Source of the DNA: Kitasatospora setae KM-6054 | Lineage (GTDB): Bacteria > Actinomycetota > Actinomycetes > Streptomycetales > Streptomycetaceae | DNA: 64,000 nucleotides | NCBI RefSeq assembly: GCF_000269985.1 | Contig: NC_016109.1 | Coordinates: 6,165,001 to 6,229,000, forward strand | Direction: 5' to 3' | Shown here: positions 16,573 to 27,253 of the stretch, in pieces | How positions within the stretch are numbered: the first letter of the stretch is position 1 | How the letters are laid out: every line of letters starts with the position of its first letter | The notes under the pieces: model-generated | The model's database searches: none | What the model was told of the DNA's origin: nothing | The model's input: only the letters and a program-made list of their open reading frames with translations | Program-made: the position numbers and the translations under genes

Positions 16573-17499
16573 ATGCCTATGACTTCGCAGCCGTACCGCA
16601 TCCGACCGTTCACCCCCGCCGACGCCGACGGGGCCGCCGAGGCCTACCGGGCGGGCCGCCCGCACCTGGTCACCACCCCCGAGGTGGTCGCCTGGCAGAG
16701 CCGCCTGCCGCACTACCACCTGCTGGTCGCCGAGCTGGCCGGCCGGGTCGTCGGCACCGCCCGGTTCGGCCCGGTGACCGAGAGCACCACCCCGCACCAG
16801 GGCTTCCTCACCGTCAGCGTGCTCCCCGAGCGGCGCGGCACCGGCGCCGGCACCGCGCTGCTCGCCGCCGCCGAGCGCGAGCTCGCCGCCCTCGGCGTCC
16901 GGGACGCGCACAGCTGGGTCGACGAGACCCCCGAGGCCCTCGGCTTCGCCGCCGCCCGCGGCTACCGCAAGAGCGGCCGGGCCGGCCACTTCGGCCGCCT
17001 CGACCTGACCGCCCCGCTGCCCCCGCTGCCGCCCGTCCCGCCCGGCGTCGAACTGCGCACCGCCGCCGACTTCCTGGACGACCCGTACCCGATCTACCTG
17101 GTCGACATCGACGGCACCCGCGCCGAACCCGGCGACCTCGTCCTCGACGACCAGCCGTACGAGGGCTGGCTGGCCGAGATCTGGCAGCGCCCCGACCAGG
17201 ACCACACCCTCACCGCGGTGGCCGTCGCCGACGGCGAGGCGGTGGCCTTCTCCGCCGCCCAGACCGACGGCCGCGGCGCCTACTGGTCGGCCTTCACCGC
17301 GACCCGCTCCAGCCACCGCGGCCGCGGCCTCGCCAAGCTCGCCAAGGCCCACTCGCTGCACCTGGCCAAGGCCCGCGGCCTGACCGCCGCCTACACCCAG
17401 AACGACGCCGGCAACGCGCCGATGCTCGCCATCAACGCCTGGTTCGGCTACCGCGAGTGCGCGACCGAGTGGAAGCACACCCGGTCCCTGAGCGGCTGA
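16573..17499 (+). CDS. Tandem-GNAT N-acetyltransferase
   Basis: A 308-residue cytoplasmic protein with two GNAT folds. The N-terminal copy has the acetyl-CoA loop RRGTGAGTALLAAAERELAALG (split here by its glycines, about residues 93-114), and the C-terminal copy has SHRGRGLAKLAKAHSLH (about 238-254). Such two-domain GNAT proteins acetylate small molecules or have one inactive half; the substrate cannot be read. Two ATGs (16573 and 16579) are possible starts. It is divergent from the MNIO operon and followed by a secreted-protein gene after 109 bases. Confidence 0.85.
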   Translation: MPMTSQPYRIRPFTPADADGAAEAYRAGRPHLVTTPEVVAWQSRLPHYHLLVAELAGRVVGTARFGPVTESTTPHQGFLTVSVLPERRGTGAGTALLAAAERELAALGVRDAHSWVDETPEALGFAAARGYRKSGRAGHFGRLDLTAPLPPLPPVPPGVELRTAADFLDDPYPIYLVDIDGTRAEPGDLVLDDQPYEGWLAEIWQRPDQDHTLTAVAVADGEAVAFSAAQTDGRGAYWSAFTATRSSHRGRGLAKLAKAHSLHLAKARGLTAAYTQNDAGNAPMLAINAWFGYRECATEWKHTRSLSG

Positions 17500-17608
17500 C
17501 CGCGCGGCACCCCGCCCCCGTCCGGGGGAAGCCGGGGGAGCGGCGGTACGGGAACCGGGCCGGGCCGGGAACGAGGGCACCCACCCCTCCCCTCCCGAAG
17601 GAGCCCCC

Positions 17609-18139
17609 GTGCCCCGCCGCCCCCGCCGCGCCGCCCGCCTCGCCGCCGTCCTGCCGCTGCTCGCCGCCCCGGCCGTGCTCGCCCCGCCCGCCGCCCACGC
17701 CGAGCCGGTGGCGATGGTCTGCACCGGTACCGGGCAGCAGGCGTACCGCCCCGGCATCACCCTCACCACCCGGCCGACCACGGTCACCAACACCTCCGAC
17801 CTGACCGCCTGCACCGGCGGCCCGGTCGGCTCCGGCCACCACCGGTTCGGGCCGTTCGCGACCACCGCGAGCTGCCTGTACACCCCGCCGACCGGCCCCG
17901 ACGCCTTCGACCTCAGCTGGGACGACGGCACCACCAGCCACTACGAGGGCAGCTACCTGGTGACCACGGCCGGCGGCCAGCTCGTGGTCACCAGCACCGG
18001 CACCGTCACCGCCGGCCGCTTCGCGGGCGCGGCGCTGCGCGAGGTGGTCGCCTACCTCGCCCCCGACCTGCTGCGGTGCGCCACCCCGCAGGGCGTCACC
18101 AGCGTCTCCGGGCCGATCACCATCGCCGTCACCGGCTGA
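17609..18139 (+). CDS. Secreted hypothetical protein
   Basis: A 176-residue exported protein. GAAGGAG precedes the GTG at 17609. The N-terminus is a classical signal peptide: RRPRRAAR, a hydrophobic core, then AHA-EP with likely cleavage near residue 32. The mature part contains four cysteines (MVCTG, TACTGG, ASCLYT, LRCATP), consistent with two disulfides, and is rich in Thr and Gly in a beta-type pattern. I do not recognise a functional family. Confidence 0.75.
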   Translation: MPRRPRRAARLAAVLPLLAAPAVLAPPAAHAEPVAMVCTGTGQQAYRPGITLTTRPTTVTNTSDLTACTGGPVGSGHHRFGPFATTASCLYTPPTGPDAFDLSWDDGTTSHYEGSYLVTTAGGQLVVTSTGTVTAGRFAGAALREVVAYLAPDLLRCATPQGVTSVSGPITIAVTG

Positions 18140-18155
18140 GCCGCGGCCGTCCCGC

Positions 18156-18175
18156 GCGGCGGCCGCGGCCGCCGC
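18156..18175. terminator. Possible hairpin between convergent genes
   Basis: GCGGCGGCC and its reverse complement surround two bases, between the stops at 18139 and 18192. The sequence is very GC-rich, so the call is modest. Confidence 0.4.
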
Positions 18176-18191
18176 CGCTCGGGACGCTCCG

Positions 18192-20330
18192 CTACGCGAC
18201 GTCCACGCCGTGGGCGCGGGCCAGACCCGCCAGGCCGTCCGACCAGCCCTGGCCGACCGCCCGGAGCTTCCACCCGTCGGCCGGGTGCCGGTAGACCTCG
18301 GCGACCAGCATCGCGGAGACCGCCGGGTCGGCCGGCGGCCGGAACACCCAGCGGCCGTCGCCGGAAGAGAGCTCGACCGCCGGGTCGACCAGGTCCGCGC
18401 AGGTGCCGTCGCCGTCCGCGTCCAGGTTGACCGAGACGGCCACCCGCCGGACCGAGTCCGGCAGTCGCCCGGTCCGCACGGTCGCGCTGCGCCCGGCCGG
18501 GTCGAGCGTGACGGCGCCGCGCTCCGCGCTCGGCTGGTGGTAGAAGACGAAGTCCTCGTCCCGCCGGACCCTGCCGTCCGCGTCGAGCAGCAGCAGCGTC
18601 AGGTCGGCCGCGGCCCCGCCCGCCCGGAACAGCACCCGCAGCTCGCCGTGCGGCAGCACCAGGTTCTGGCCCGGCGTCAACTCGGCCGCCGGGGAGCTGC
18701 GTTGAACGGGGATCGCGGGGGCGGCCGCCGGGCCGAGGCGGCCCGGGAGGCCCTGCTCGCGGAGCAGCTCCAGCAGCATCGGCCCGTCGACCAGGGTGAG
18801 CGGCTGGCCCTCGGCGTGCTTGCGCGAACCGGGCCCGAAGCCCGCCGTGGTGACCAGGATGCCCCGGTTGGCACCCTGCCGGCGCATCGTCGACTCCAGG
18901 TCGCGGACGGCGCTCGGCGGGACGGTCCTGCGGTAGCGCTTGGCCTGGATGACGATCTTCCCGCCGGTGATCGGGTCCGGGTCCTCGGCCAGCACGTCCA
19001 CGCCCTCGTCGCCGCTGCGCGCGGTGGTGCTGGTGCGCAGGCCCCGGCGGCGGAACAGCTCGGCGATCAGCTCCTCGAACTCCAGCGGGTCCATCTCGAA
19101 CAGGTCAGGACCCCCGCCGTCCGCCGCCACGGGCTCCGGCGCCGCCACCGGCCCCACCGGCTCGACCGAGGCCGGCACCTCGGCGACCGGCTCGGCCTTC
19201 TCCGGCCGGGCCGACAGCCGCCCGCCCAGCGCGCCGACCAGGCAGTCCACCGCGGCGACCCGGTCCAGCGCGAGGCCCGCGAAGACCTCCCGGTCGACCT
19301 CGACGGCCAGCAGGCAGCGCTCGGCGTCCCGCCCGGTCGCCGGGTCGGTGGCCACCAGCACGCCGTTCAGGCCGACCGAGCCGAGCAGCCCCTCGCGGTC
19401 GGCCCGGAACACCTCCGCCAGCACCCGCAGCGCGCTCTGCGCCAGCACCTCGCGGTACAGCTCCCGGCGCTGCCCGGCCGGCCGGGCCACCTCGTCCTCG
19501 CGGTCGTCCGAGCGGACGTACCGGTACCGGCCCACCGCCGGCACCACCTCGTACGGCGGCAGCTCCCAGCGCACCACCAGCCGGCGGGCGGCGGCGTCCC
19601 AAGAGGTCTCGCCGTCGGCGGGGAAGCCGTCCGGCCAGTCCTCGCGCCAGTCGACGACCGCCTCGAAGTACTCGGCGACCGCCGCCGCCTCGCCCGCCCG
19701 CAGCCGCCCGGCCAGCAGCCCGGCCTGCGCGGACTGCCCGGCCAGCAGCCGGTGCCGCTCGGCCGCCCACGCGTCGTACCGCGCCCGGTGGTCGGCCAGC
19801 TGCCGCTGCCGGTGCTGCTCGGCCGCCCAGGCCGCCTGCCAGTCGTGCTCGAACCTCGCCCGGGCCCGCGCCGCCTGCTCCTCCCACTGCCGCCGCGCCC
19901 CCGGCTGGTACGCCTGCGGGCCCGCCGGGGGCGGCACCAGGTACCAGTTCTGGTCCGGCATCGGCACCGGCACGCCCAGCGGACCGGGGTCGAACGGCGG
20001 CACCACCGGCCGCTCCGGCAGCGCCAGCGAGAACCCCGGGCCGGCCAGCCCGGCCGCCAGCACCCCGCGCAGCTCGGCGACCCGCCCGTCCAGTTCGGCC
20101 GTCCGCCGGGCCGCGTCCGACTCCCGCCCCTGCTGGTACGCCCTCAGCGCCTCGCGCTCGCCCCGGGCCGCCGCCCGCTGGGCCTCCCGCCGGGCCCGCT
20201 CCTGCTCGCGCTGCGCGGCCGCGGCCGCCCGGCGCTGCTCCTCCGCCCGGCGGTGCTGCTCGCGCTGCGCCTCGGCCAGTACCGACCACACCCCGGAAGA
20301 CCGCCGCCGTGCCACGCCCGCCCCACCCAC
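18192..20330 (-). CDS. Mrr-type restriction endonuclease fused to a TerD domain
   Basis: A 712-residue fusion. Residues 15-90 and 145-195 are Arg/Glu/Ala/Gln-rich coiled coil. Residues 410-530 form an Mrr-like nuclease: FEELIAELFRRRGL, then SGDEGVDVL (D441, E442, D445) and IVIQAKRY (Q462, K464), the D-QxK core of the PD-(D/E)xK fold. Residues 550-712 are a TerD-type domain with DLTLLLLDADGRVRRDEDFVFY. Mrr domains cut modified or foreign DNA; TerD domains bind calcium and occur in tellurite and stress systems. No methyltransferase is adjacent. The start is either GTG 20330 or GTG 20315, five codons in. Activity is unproven, but catalytic residues are intact. Confidence 0.85.
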   Translation of the reverse strand: MGGAGVARRRSSGVWSVLAEAQREQHRRAEEQRRAAAAAQREQERARREAQRAAARGEREALRAYQQGRESDAARRTAELDGRVAELRGVLAAGLAGPGFSLALPERPVVPPFDPGPLGVPVPMPDQNWYLVPPPAGPQAYQPGARRQWEEQAARARARFEHDWQAAWAAEQHRQRQLADHRARYDAWAAERHRLLAGQSAQAGLLAGRLRAGEAAAVAEYFEAVVDWREDWPDGFPADGETSWDAAARRLVVRWELPPYEVVPAVGRYRYVRSDDREDEVARPAGQRRELYREVLAQSALRVLAEVFRADREGLLGSVGLNGVLVATDPATGRDAERCLLAVEVDREVFAGLALDRVAAVDCLVGALGGRLSARPEKAEPVAEVPASVEPVGPVAAPEPVAADGGGPDLFEMDPLEFEELIAELFRRRGLRTSTTARSGDEGVDVLAEDPDPITGGKIVIQAKRYRRTVPPSAVRDLESTMRRQGANRGILVTTAGFGPGSRKHAEGQPLTLVDGPMLLELLREQGLPGRLGPAAAPAIPVQRSSPAAELTPGQNLVLPHGELRVLFRAGGAAADLTLLLLDADGRVRRDEDFVFYHQPSAERGAVTLDPAGRSATVRTGRLPDSVRRVAVSVNLDADGDGTCADLVDPAVELSSGDGRWVFRPPADPAVSAMLVAEVYRHPADGWKLRAVGQGWSDGLAGLARAHGVDVA

Positions 20331-20382
20331 GTCCCCAGACCCGTTCGGAAGGTGATCAGTCTCGCACGCCCGCGGGCACGCG

Positions 20383-20418
20383 CGAGGGCCCTCCCCGGCC
20401 GCCCGGGGAGGGCCCTCG
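20383..20418 (-). terminator. Hairpin terminator after msrB
   Basis: A perfect 15-bp stem (CGAGGGCCCTCCCCG, 20383-20397, with 20404-20418) and a 6-base loop, starting 22 bases past the msrB stop. Confidence 0.75.
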
Positions 20419-20439
20419 TCGGCGCGGCCGGCCGGCGGC

Positions 20440-20844
20440 CTACTCGGCGGGCTTCAGCGTCAGCGAGATCGAGTTGATGCAGTACCGCTGGTCGGTCGGG
20501 GTGCCGTACCCCTCGCCCTCGAAGACGTGCCCGAGGTGCGAGCCGCAGTTCTTGCAGCGCACCTCGACCCGGCGCATGCCGAGGCTGGTGTCCTCCAGGT
20601 ACTCCACCGAGTCGCCGGCCAGCGGCGCGTAGTACGACGGCCAGCCGCAGTGCGAGTCGAACTTCGTCTCGCTGCTGAACAGCTCGGCGCCGCACGCCCG
20701 GCAGGCGTAGACGCCGACCGTCTTGGTGTCGGTGTACTCGCCGACGAACGGCCGCTCGGTGCCGGCCTCGCGGAGCACGTGGTACTCCTCCGGGGACAGC
20801 TGGGCGCGCCACTCGGCGTCGGACTTCTGGACCTCGTAGCTCAC
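20440..20844 (-). CDS. msrB: Peptide-methionine (R)-S-oxide reductase
   Basis: A 134-residue repair enzyme reducing methionine-R-sulfoxide in proteins. Zinc ligands are in ACRACG (C48, C51) and CKNC (C97, C100), the catalytic cysteine is in QRYCINS (C122), and a second cysteine in HCGWPSYY (C66) can serve recycling. The GTG at 20844 has GGAGA 7 bases upstream; the open frame to 20898 is not needed. It follows murC by 37 bases. Within the end of murC the minus strand reads GGAAAT-N19-GTTG, resembling a SigR promoter; msrB is, as I recall, a SigR target in S. coelicolor. Confidence 0.95.
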   Translation of the reverse strand: MSYEVQKSDAEWRAQLSPEEYHVLREAGTERPFVGEYTDTKTVGVYACRACGAELFSSETKFDSHCGWPSYYAPLAGDSVEYLEDTSLGMRRVEVRCKNCGSHLGHVFEGEGYGTPTDQRYCINSISLTLKPAE

Positions 20845-20881
20845 GGCAGTCTCCAGCTCGGGACGGGGACGGACGGACACG

Positions 20882-22288
20882 TCAGACAGCAGGTGCAACG
20901 TCCGCCAGGGCGGCCAGAATTTCCGGCCCCAGGTTGGTGACGTCGCCCGCGCCCATGGTCAGCACCAGGTCGCCGGGCGCGGCCAGCGCGGCCAGCACCG
21001 CGGGCGCGGCCGCGAAGTCGTGCTCGGCCCGGACGTCCGCCCCGGCCCGGCGGGCCGCGTCGATGATCAGCTCGGCGGTGACGCCCGGGATCGGGTCCTC
21101 GCGCGCCGGGTAGATGTCCAGCACCACCGAGGCGTCCGCCAGCGCCAGCGCCAGCCCCATCTCCTCGGCCAGCTGCTGGGTCCGGGAGAACAGGTGCGGC
21201 TGGAACACCACCAGCACCCGGCCCGCCCCCGCCGCCTCCCGGATCGCCTCCAGGTCGGCCGCCATCTCGGTCGGGTGGTGCGCGTACGAGTCGATCACCT
21301 GGGTGCCGCGCGCCTCGCCCTTCAGCTGCAGCCGCCGCCGCACCCCGGTGTACGCGCCCAGCGCCTTCGCCAGCCCCTCCGCCGGGACGCCCAGCGCGAC
21401 GCCCGCGGCCAGCGCCGCGACCGCGTTGTGCGCGTAGTGCCGGCCCGGCACCGAGACGGTGAACACCAGCCGCTCGCCGCCCAGTTCGACGGTCACCTCG
21501 CTGGTCATGCCGTGCGCCGCGACCGCCAGCACCCGCACGTCGGCGTCCTCGGCGGCGCCGACCGTCACCACGTTCAGCCCGGCCCGGCCCGCCACCCGGC
21601 GGGTCAGCTCGCGGGCGCCCTCGTGGTCGGCCGAGACGACCAGGGTGCCGCCGGGCTGGATCCGGCCGACGAAGGTCTCGAAGGACTGGTGGATCTCCTC
21701 GATCGAGGCGTAGTTCGCGTGGTGGTCCAGCTCCACGTTCAGCACGATCGCCACCTCGGGCGCGTACTTGTGGAAGCTCCGGTCGCTCTCGTCCGCCTCC
21801 GCGACGAAGATCTCGCCCGCCCCGTGGTGCGCGTTCGACCCCGGCGCGTCCAGGTCGCCGCCGATCGCGTACGAGGGCTCCAGGCCCAGCTCGCCCAGGC
21901 TCACCGCGAGCATCGAGGTGGTCGTGGTCTTGCCGTGCGTCCCCGCCACCGCCAGCGCCCGGCGGCCGCCCATCAGCGCCGCCAGCGCGTCCGACCGGTG
22001 CACCACCGGGACGCCGCGCTCGCGCGCCGCCACCAGCTCCGGGTTGTCCGCCCGGATCGCGCTGGAGACCACCACGCTGCTCGTCCCGGCCGGCAGGTGC
22101 TCCGCCGCGTGCCCGACGAACACCGTCGCCCCCAGCTCGCGCAGCGCCCGCACGGTCTCCGACTCCTTCGCGTCGGAGCCCGAGACGGTCGCGCCGCGCA
22201 CCGCGAGGATCTTCGCCAGGCCGGACATGCCGGCGCCGCCGATGCCGATGAAGTGCGGGGCGTGCAGGTCGTGGGCGGCGTCGTTCAA
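20882..22288 (-). CDS. murC: UDP-N-acetylmuramate--L-alanine ligase
   Basis: A 468-residue Mur ligase that adds the first L-Ala to UDP-MurNAc with ATP in peptidoglycan precursor synthesis. The N-terminal Rossmann motif is GIGGAGMSGLA and the ATP-binding loop is GTHGKTTTTSM; the later EADESDRSF and ELDHHANY motifs are typical. The best start is a TTG at 22288 (LNDAAHD) with GGAG 6 bases upstream; no ATG or GTG fits, and the frame stays open far upstream without homology. It lies outside any division/cell-wall cluster, as known for streptomycetes. A hairpin sits in its leader. Confidence 0.92.
   Translation of the reverse strand: MNDAAHDLHAPHFIGIGGAGMSGLAKILAVRGATVSGSDAKESETVRALRELGATVFVGHAAEHLPAGTSSVVVSSAIRADNPELVAARERGVPVVHRSDALAALMGGRRALAVAGTHGKTTTTSMLAVSLGELGLEPSYAIGGDLDAPGSNAHHGAGEIFVAEADESDRSFHKYAPEVAIVLNVELDHHANYASIEEIHQSFETFVGRIQPGGTLVVSADHEGARELTRRVAGRAGLNVVTVGAAEDADVRVLAVAAHGMTSEVTVELGGERLVFTVSVPGRHYAHNAVAALAAGVALGVPAEGLAKALGAYTGVRRRLQLKGEARGTQVIDSYAHHPTEMAADLEAIREAAGAGRVLVVFQPHLFSRTQQLAEEMGLALALADASVVLDIYPAREDPIPGVTAELIIDAARRAGADVRAEHDFAAAPAVLAALAAPGDLVLTMGAGDVTNLGPEILAALADVAPAV
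20896..20924 (-). promoter_or_regulatory. SigR-like promoter for msrB inside murC
   Basis: The minus strand reads GGAAAT, then 19 bases, then GTTG, close to the SigR consensus GGGAAT-N18-GTT. A start about 8 bases later would give a leader of some 44 bases before the msrB GTG. Confidence 0.5.
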
Positions 22289-22319
22289 GGCTGGCTCCGT
22301 ACGGGCGTGAGGAGGCGGG

Positions 22320-22361
22320 ATCGTCGCGTGCGTCCTGTGGCTACAAGACGCACGGGACGAT
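22320..22361 (-). terminator. Hairpin between the small unknown gene and murC
   Basis: Arms of 15 bases (22320-22334 with 22347-22361) pair with one mismatch around a 12-base loop. It could terminate the upstream gene or form part of the murC leader, since the murC start lies 32 bases further on. Confidence 0.55.
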
Positions 22362-22383
22362 TCTGCCCTAATCGGGAGTCGGG

Positions 22384-22848
22384 TCAGGCTTCGCTGGCGA
22401 ACAGCTTCAGCACCGGGACGCCGACCTCGTGCCGGGCCCGGGAGGCCCAGTCGCGGTGGAAGAACTCCTCGACGAAGTGCGGCGAGGTCAGCACCAGCAC
22501 CTCGTCGGCGGTGTTCTCCTCGACCACCTCGCGCAGCCGGGCCAGCGGGTGCGCCTCGACCACCTCGCCGACCGCCTCGGCCCCGGCCCGGCGCAGGTGG
22601 CGCAGGCTGTGTTCGAGGGATTCGCCCGCGAGGGTGGGGGTGGCGTCCCCGCCGTCGTCGTGCTCGTGCACCGCCTGGTCCAGATGGCCGAGGGCCACGT
22701 CGTCCAGGGCGCGCAGCAGTTCGTCCTGCTTGCCGCGCGGTTGCATCAGGACGACGAAGGAGACCTTCTCCTCGCCGTGGAGGGTGGTGACGAGCTCCAC
22801 GTCGGCGTCGGAGAGCGCCTTTTCGATCATCAGTACGGTCTTGAACAC
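22384..22848 (-). CDS. Small conserved hypothetical protein
   Basis: A 154-residue acidic soluble protein starting at a GTG (22848) with AAGGGA 6 bases upstream, beginning FKTVLMIEKALSDADVELV. It contains an internal His/Asp run (HEHDDGGDA, about residues 60-70) and ends in alternating strands and helices (ADEVLVLTSPHFVEEFF). The pattern slightly recalls a universal-stress-protein alpha/beta fold, but I do not recognise the family. It sits immediately upstream of murC, a linkage I recall from other streptomycetes. Function unknown. Confidence 0.72.
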   Translation of the reverse strand: MFKTVLMIEKALSDADVELVTTLHGEEKVSFVVLMQPRGKQDELLRALDDVALGHLDQAVHEHDDGGDATPTLAGESLEHSLRHLRRAGAEAVGEVVEAHPLARLREVVEENTADEVLVLTSPHFVEEFFHRDWASRARHEVGVPVLKLFASEA

Positions 22849-22969
22849 GTGAGTCCCTTCCGGCTGGTGCGGGCCCCCGGGTCCGGCTCCTGCTCCCTCC
22901 TTCATAGTGCCCGGAGGAAGGATTCCTCACGCTGCACACGCGCCACACGGATCACCTGGTCCACATCGG

Positions 22970-23758
22970 TCAGGATGTGTCCCGGGTGCGGGCGGGGTCG
23001 CACGGGGAGCGGTCCGGATCGGTCGGCCGTAGATAGCGGGTGAAGAGGAAACCTTTCTCCTCGATCAATGAGACCAGCCGCATCGGCCGTACGTCCGGGA
23101 TTCCGGGCCCGTTCACGATCCTCGGTGAATCACCCGCCGTCACCAGGGGCGCCACCGACAGGCACAGCTCGTCCAGCAGGCCGTCCGCCGCGAGCTGGGC
23201 GAGCAGGCGGGGACCGCCCTCGGTGAGCTGCCGGCGCCAACCGCGCCCGGCGAGCGCGGCCACCGCCCGGGGGAGGTCCACCGAGCCCGTTCCCGCGGTG
23301 ACCACCTCGGCCGCGGCGGCCACCTCGGCCAGCCGCGCGGGCGGCGCGTCGACGGTGGTCACCACCACGGTCGGCACCAGCGGCTCGGTGAACAGCGGCG
23401 CCGAGAGGTCCAGCTCCAGGGAGCGCGAGACCACCGCGATCACCGGGGCCGGCGGCTGCCCCGCGGCGGCCCGCCGCTCCGCGAACTCCGGCCGGGCCCG
23501 GCCCGGCCGGTAGCCCTCCGCCCGGACCGTCTCGGCGCCCACCAGCACCACGTCGCACAGCGCCCGCAGCACCCCGAAGATCCGCTTGTCCGCGGCGCTG
23601 GACAGCCCCTCCGAGAGGCCGTCCAGCCGGGCCGCGCCGTCCAGCGAGGTCACCATGTTGGCCCGCAGCCAGCGGCCCGCCTCCGGGTACGCGTACGCCC
23701 GCGCCAGCCACTCCAGGTCGCCGGGGGTGCCGGAGGTGTCGCCGATCAGTTGCTCCAT
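22970..23758 (-). CDS. RibD C-terminal / dihydrofolate-reductase-like pyrimidine reductase family protein
   Basis: A 262-residue NADPH-reductase-fold protein. The hallmarks are ANMVTSLDGAA (around 34-44), VVLVGAETVRAEGYRP and LTEGGPRLLAQLAADGL, as in the reductase half of RibD. There is no deaminase domain and no neighbouring riboflavin gene, so it may be an auxiliary riboflavin reductase or an enzyme of another pterin or pyrimidine pathway. The ATG is at 23758. It is divergent from zapE across 105 bases. Confidence 0.85.
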   Translation of the reverse strand: MEQLIGDTSGTPGDLEWLARAYAYPEAGRWLRANMVTSLDGAARLDGLSEGLSSAADKRIFGVLRALCDVVLVGAETVRAEGYRPGRARPEFAERRAAAGQPPAPVIAVVSRSLELDLSAPLFTEPLVPTVVVTTVDAPPARLAEVAAAAEVVTAGTGSVDLPRAVAALAGRGWRRQLTEGGPRLLAQLAADGLLDELCLSVAPLVTAGDSPRIVNGPGIPDVRPMRLVSLIEEKGFLFTRYLRPTDPDRSPCDPARTRDTS

Positions 23759-23849
23759 GGCTCCGAGTCTCCCAGGCGCGGCGGGGCCCTGAGAGCGCCC
23801 GGGGAGCGCCCGGGGGGAGCGCCCGGCACGGTGCCTCCGGCCACGCGAG

Positions 23850-23855
23850 TACCCT
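23850..23855 (+). promoter_or_regulatory. -10 element of zapE, probable leaderless transcript
   Basis: TACCCT lies 8 bases before the GTG start and there is no Shine-Dalgarno sequence, suggesting transcription starts at or near the start codon. Confidence 0.5.
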
Positions 23856-23863
23856 GTTGTCTC

Positions 23864-24910
23864 GTGTCTGCTGCCTCGGATTCCGATATTCGTACCGCGA
23901 TAGCCCTGACCGACCGGCGGCCCGTGGTGCCCGCCGAGCGGCTGGTCGCGGAGATGGTGCCGCCGCCGCGCTTCACCGGGGTGAGCTTCGGCAGCTACCT
24001 GCCGGACTCCTCGCAGCCGAGCCAGTACGAGGCCGTGCAGATCCTGGAGTCCTTCGCCGCCGGGCTCAACAGCGCCGCCGAGCCGCCGAAGCGGGGCTGG
24101 TTCCGGCGCTCCGCGCCCGCGCCCGCCGGGCCGGCCGGGATCTACCTGGACGGCGGGTACGGCGTGGGCAAGACCCACCTGCTGGCCTCGCTCTGGCACG
24201 CCGTCCCCGGGCCGAAGGCGTTCGGCACCTTCGTCGAGCTGACCAACCTGGTCGGCGCGCTGACCTTCCAGGGCGCGGTGCGCACGCTCAGCTCGCACCG
24301 GCTGCTGTGCATCGACGAGTTCGAGCTGGACGACCCGGGCGACACCGTGCTGGTCTCGACGCTGCTCGGCAAGCTGGTGGAGAACGGCGTCAAGCTGTGC
24401 GCGACCTCGAACACGCTGCCGGAGAAGCTCGGCGAGGGCCGGTTCGCCGCCGCCGACTTCATGCGGGAGATCCAGGGCCTGTCCGGGCACTTCCGCCCGG
24501 TCCGGATCGACGGCCAGGACTACCGTCACCGCGGCCTCCCGGACGCCCCGCCGCCGTACGACGACGCCGAGGTGACCGCCCGCGCCGCCCGCACCCCGGG
24601 CGCCTCGCTGGACGACTTCGACGCGCTGCTGGAGCACCTCAAGGAGGTGCACCCCAGCCGCTACGGCGCGCTGCTCGACGAGGTCGGCGCGGTCTTCCTG
24701 CGCGGGGTCCGGCAGGTGGACGACCAGGCGACCGCGCTCCGGCTGGTGGTACTGGCCGACCGGATGTACGACCGGGAGCTGCCGATCACCGCCTCCGGCC
24801 TGCCGTTCGACCGGGTGTTCACCGAGGAGATGCTGCGCGGCGGCTACCGCAAGAAGTACCTGCGGGCGGTCTCCCGGCTGGTCGCGCTGGCCCGGGACTC
24901 CGCCAAGTAG
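23864..24910 (+). CDS. zapE: Cell division ATPase ZapE (AFG1 family)
   Basis: A 348-residue AAA-type ATPase. The Walker A motif is GGYGVGKTHL (97-106) and Walker B is LLCIDEFELDD (about 149-159), followed by ATSNTLPE. Family members associate with the division ring in E. coli (ZapE) or act in mitochondrial protein quality control (AFG1). The GTG at 23864 is used because TACCCT lies 8 bases upstream, pointing to a leaderless mRNA. The uvrB gene follows after 38 bases. Confidence 0.9.
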   Translation: MSAASDSDIRTAIALTDRRPVVPAERLVAEMVPPPRFTGVSFGSYLPDSSQPSQYEAVQILESFAAGLNSAAEPPKRGWFRRSAPAPAGPAGIYLDGGYGVGKTHLLASLWHAVPGPKAFGTFVELTNLVGALTFQGAVRTLSSHRLLCIDEFELDDPGDTVLVSTLLGKLVENGVKLCATSNTLPEKLGEGRFAAADFMREIQGLSGHFRPVRIDGQDYRHRGLPDAPPPYDDAEVTARAARTPGASLDDFDALLEHLKEVHPSRYGALLDEVGAVFLRGVRQVDDQATALRLVVLADRMYDRELPITASGLPFDRVFTEEMLRGGYRKKYLRAVSRLVALARDSAK

Positions 24911-24935
24911 CACCCGCTCTGTCGGTGGCCGGCCG

Positions 24936-24941
24936 TACGGT
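24936..24941 (+). promoter_or_regulatory. -10 element of uvrB, probable leaderless transcript
   Basis: TACGGT lies 7 bases upstream of the GTG start. The same hexamer sits 6 bases before the uvrC start. Confidence 0.5.
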
Positions 24942-24948
24942 GGAGGGC

Positions 24949-27039
<2,091 letters not shown>

Positions 27040-27253
27040 TCCGGCGTCACACGTGGCCGGGCGGCGGTAATTCGCCGTCCGGCGGGTGCCGTTGTGTCGT
27101 AGTTTGGCCACAGTCCCGTTCCCCCGGGCCGCCCGGCCGGGACGGCGGCGTAGGGTGGGGCGCGGTCCGCCCTGGGCCCGGGCGCTCCGGGTGCGGACCG
27201 GAGTGCGGTGAGGACGCCGGGCCGGGAGCCCGGAGGAAGCAGAGGTCGGCAGC

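Noticed and set aside
20315..20330. Choice of start for the Mrr-TerD fusion
   Set aside because: Both GTG codons have weak ribosome sites; the longer form is listed, but the choice could not be settled from sequence.
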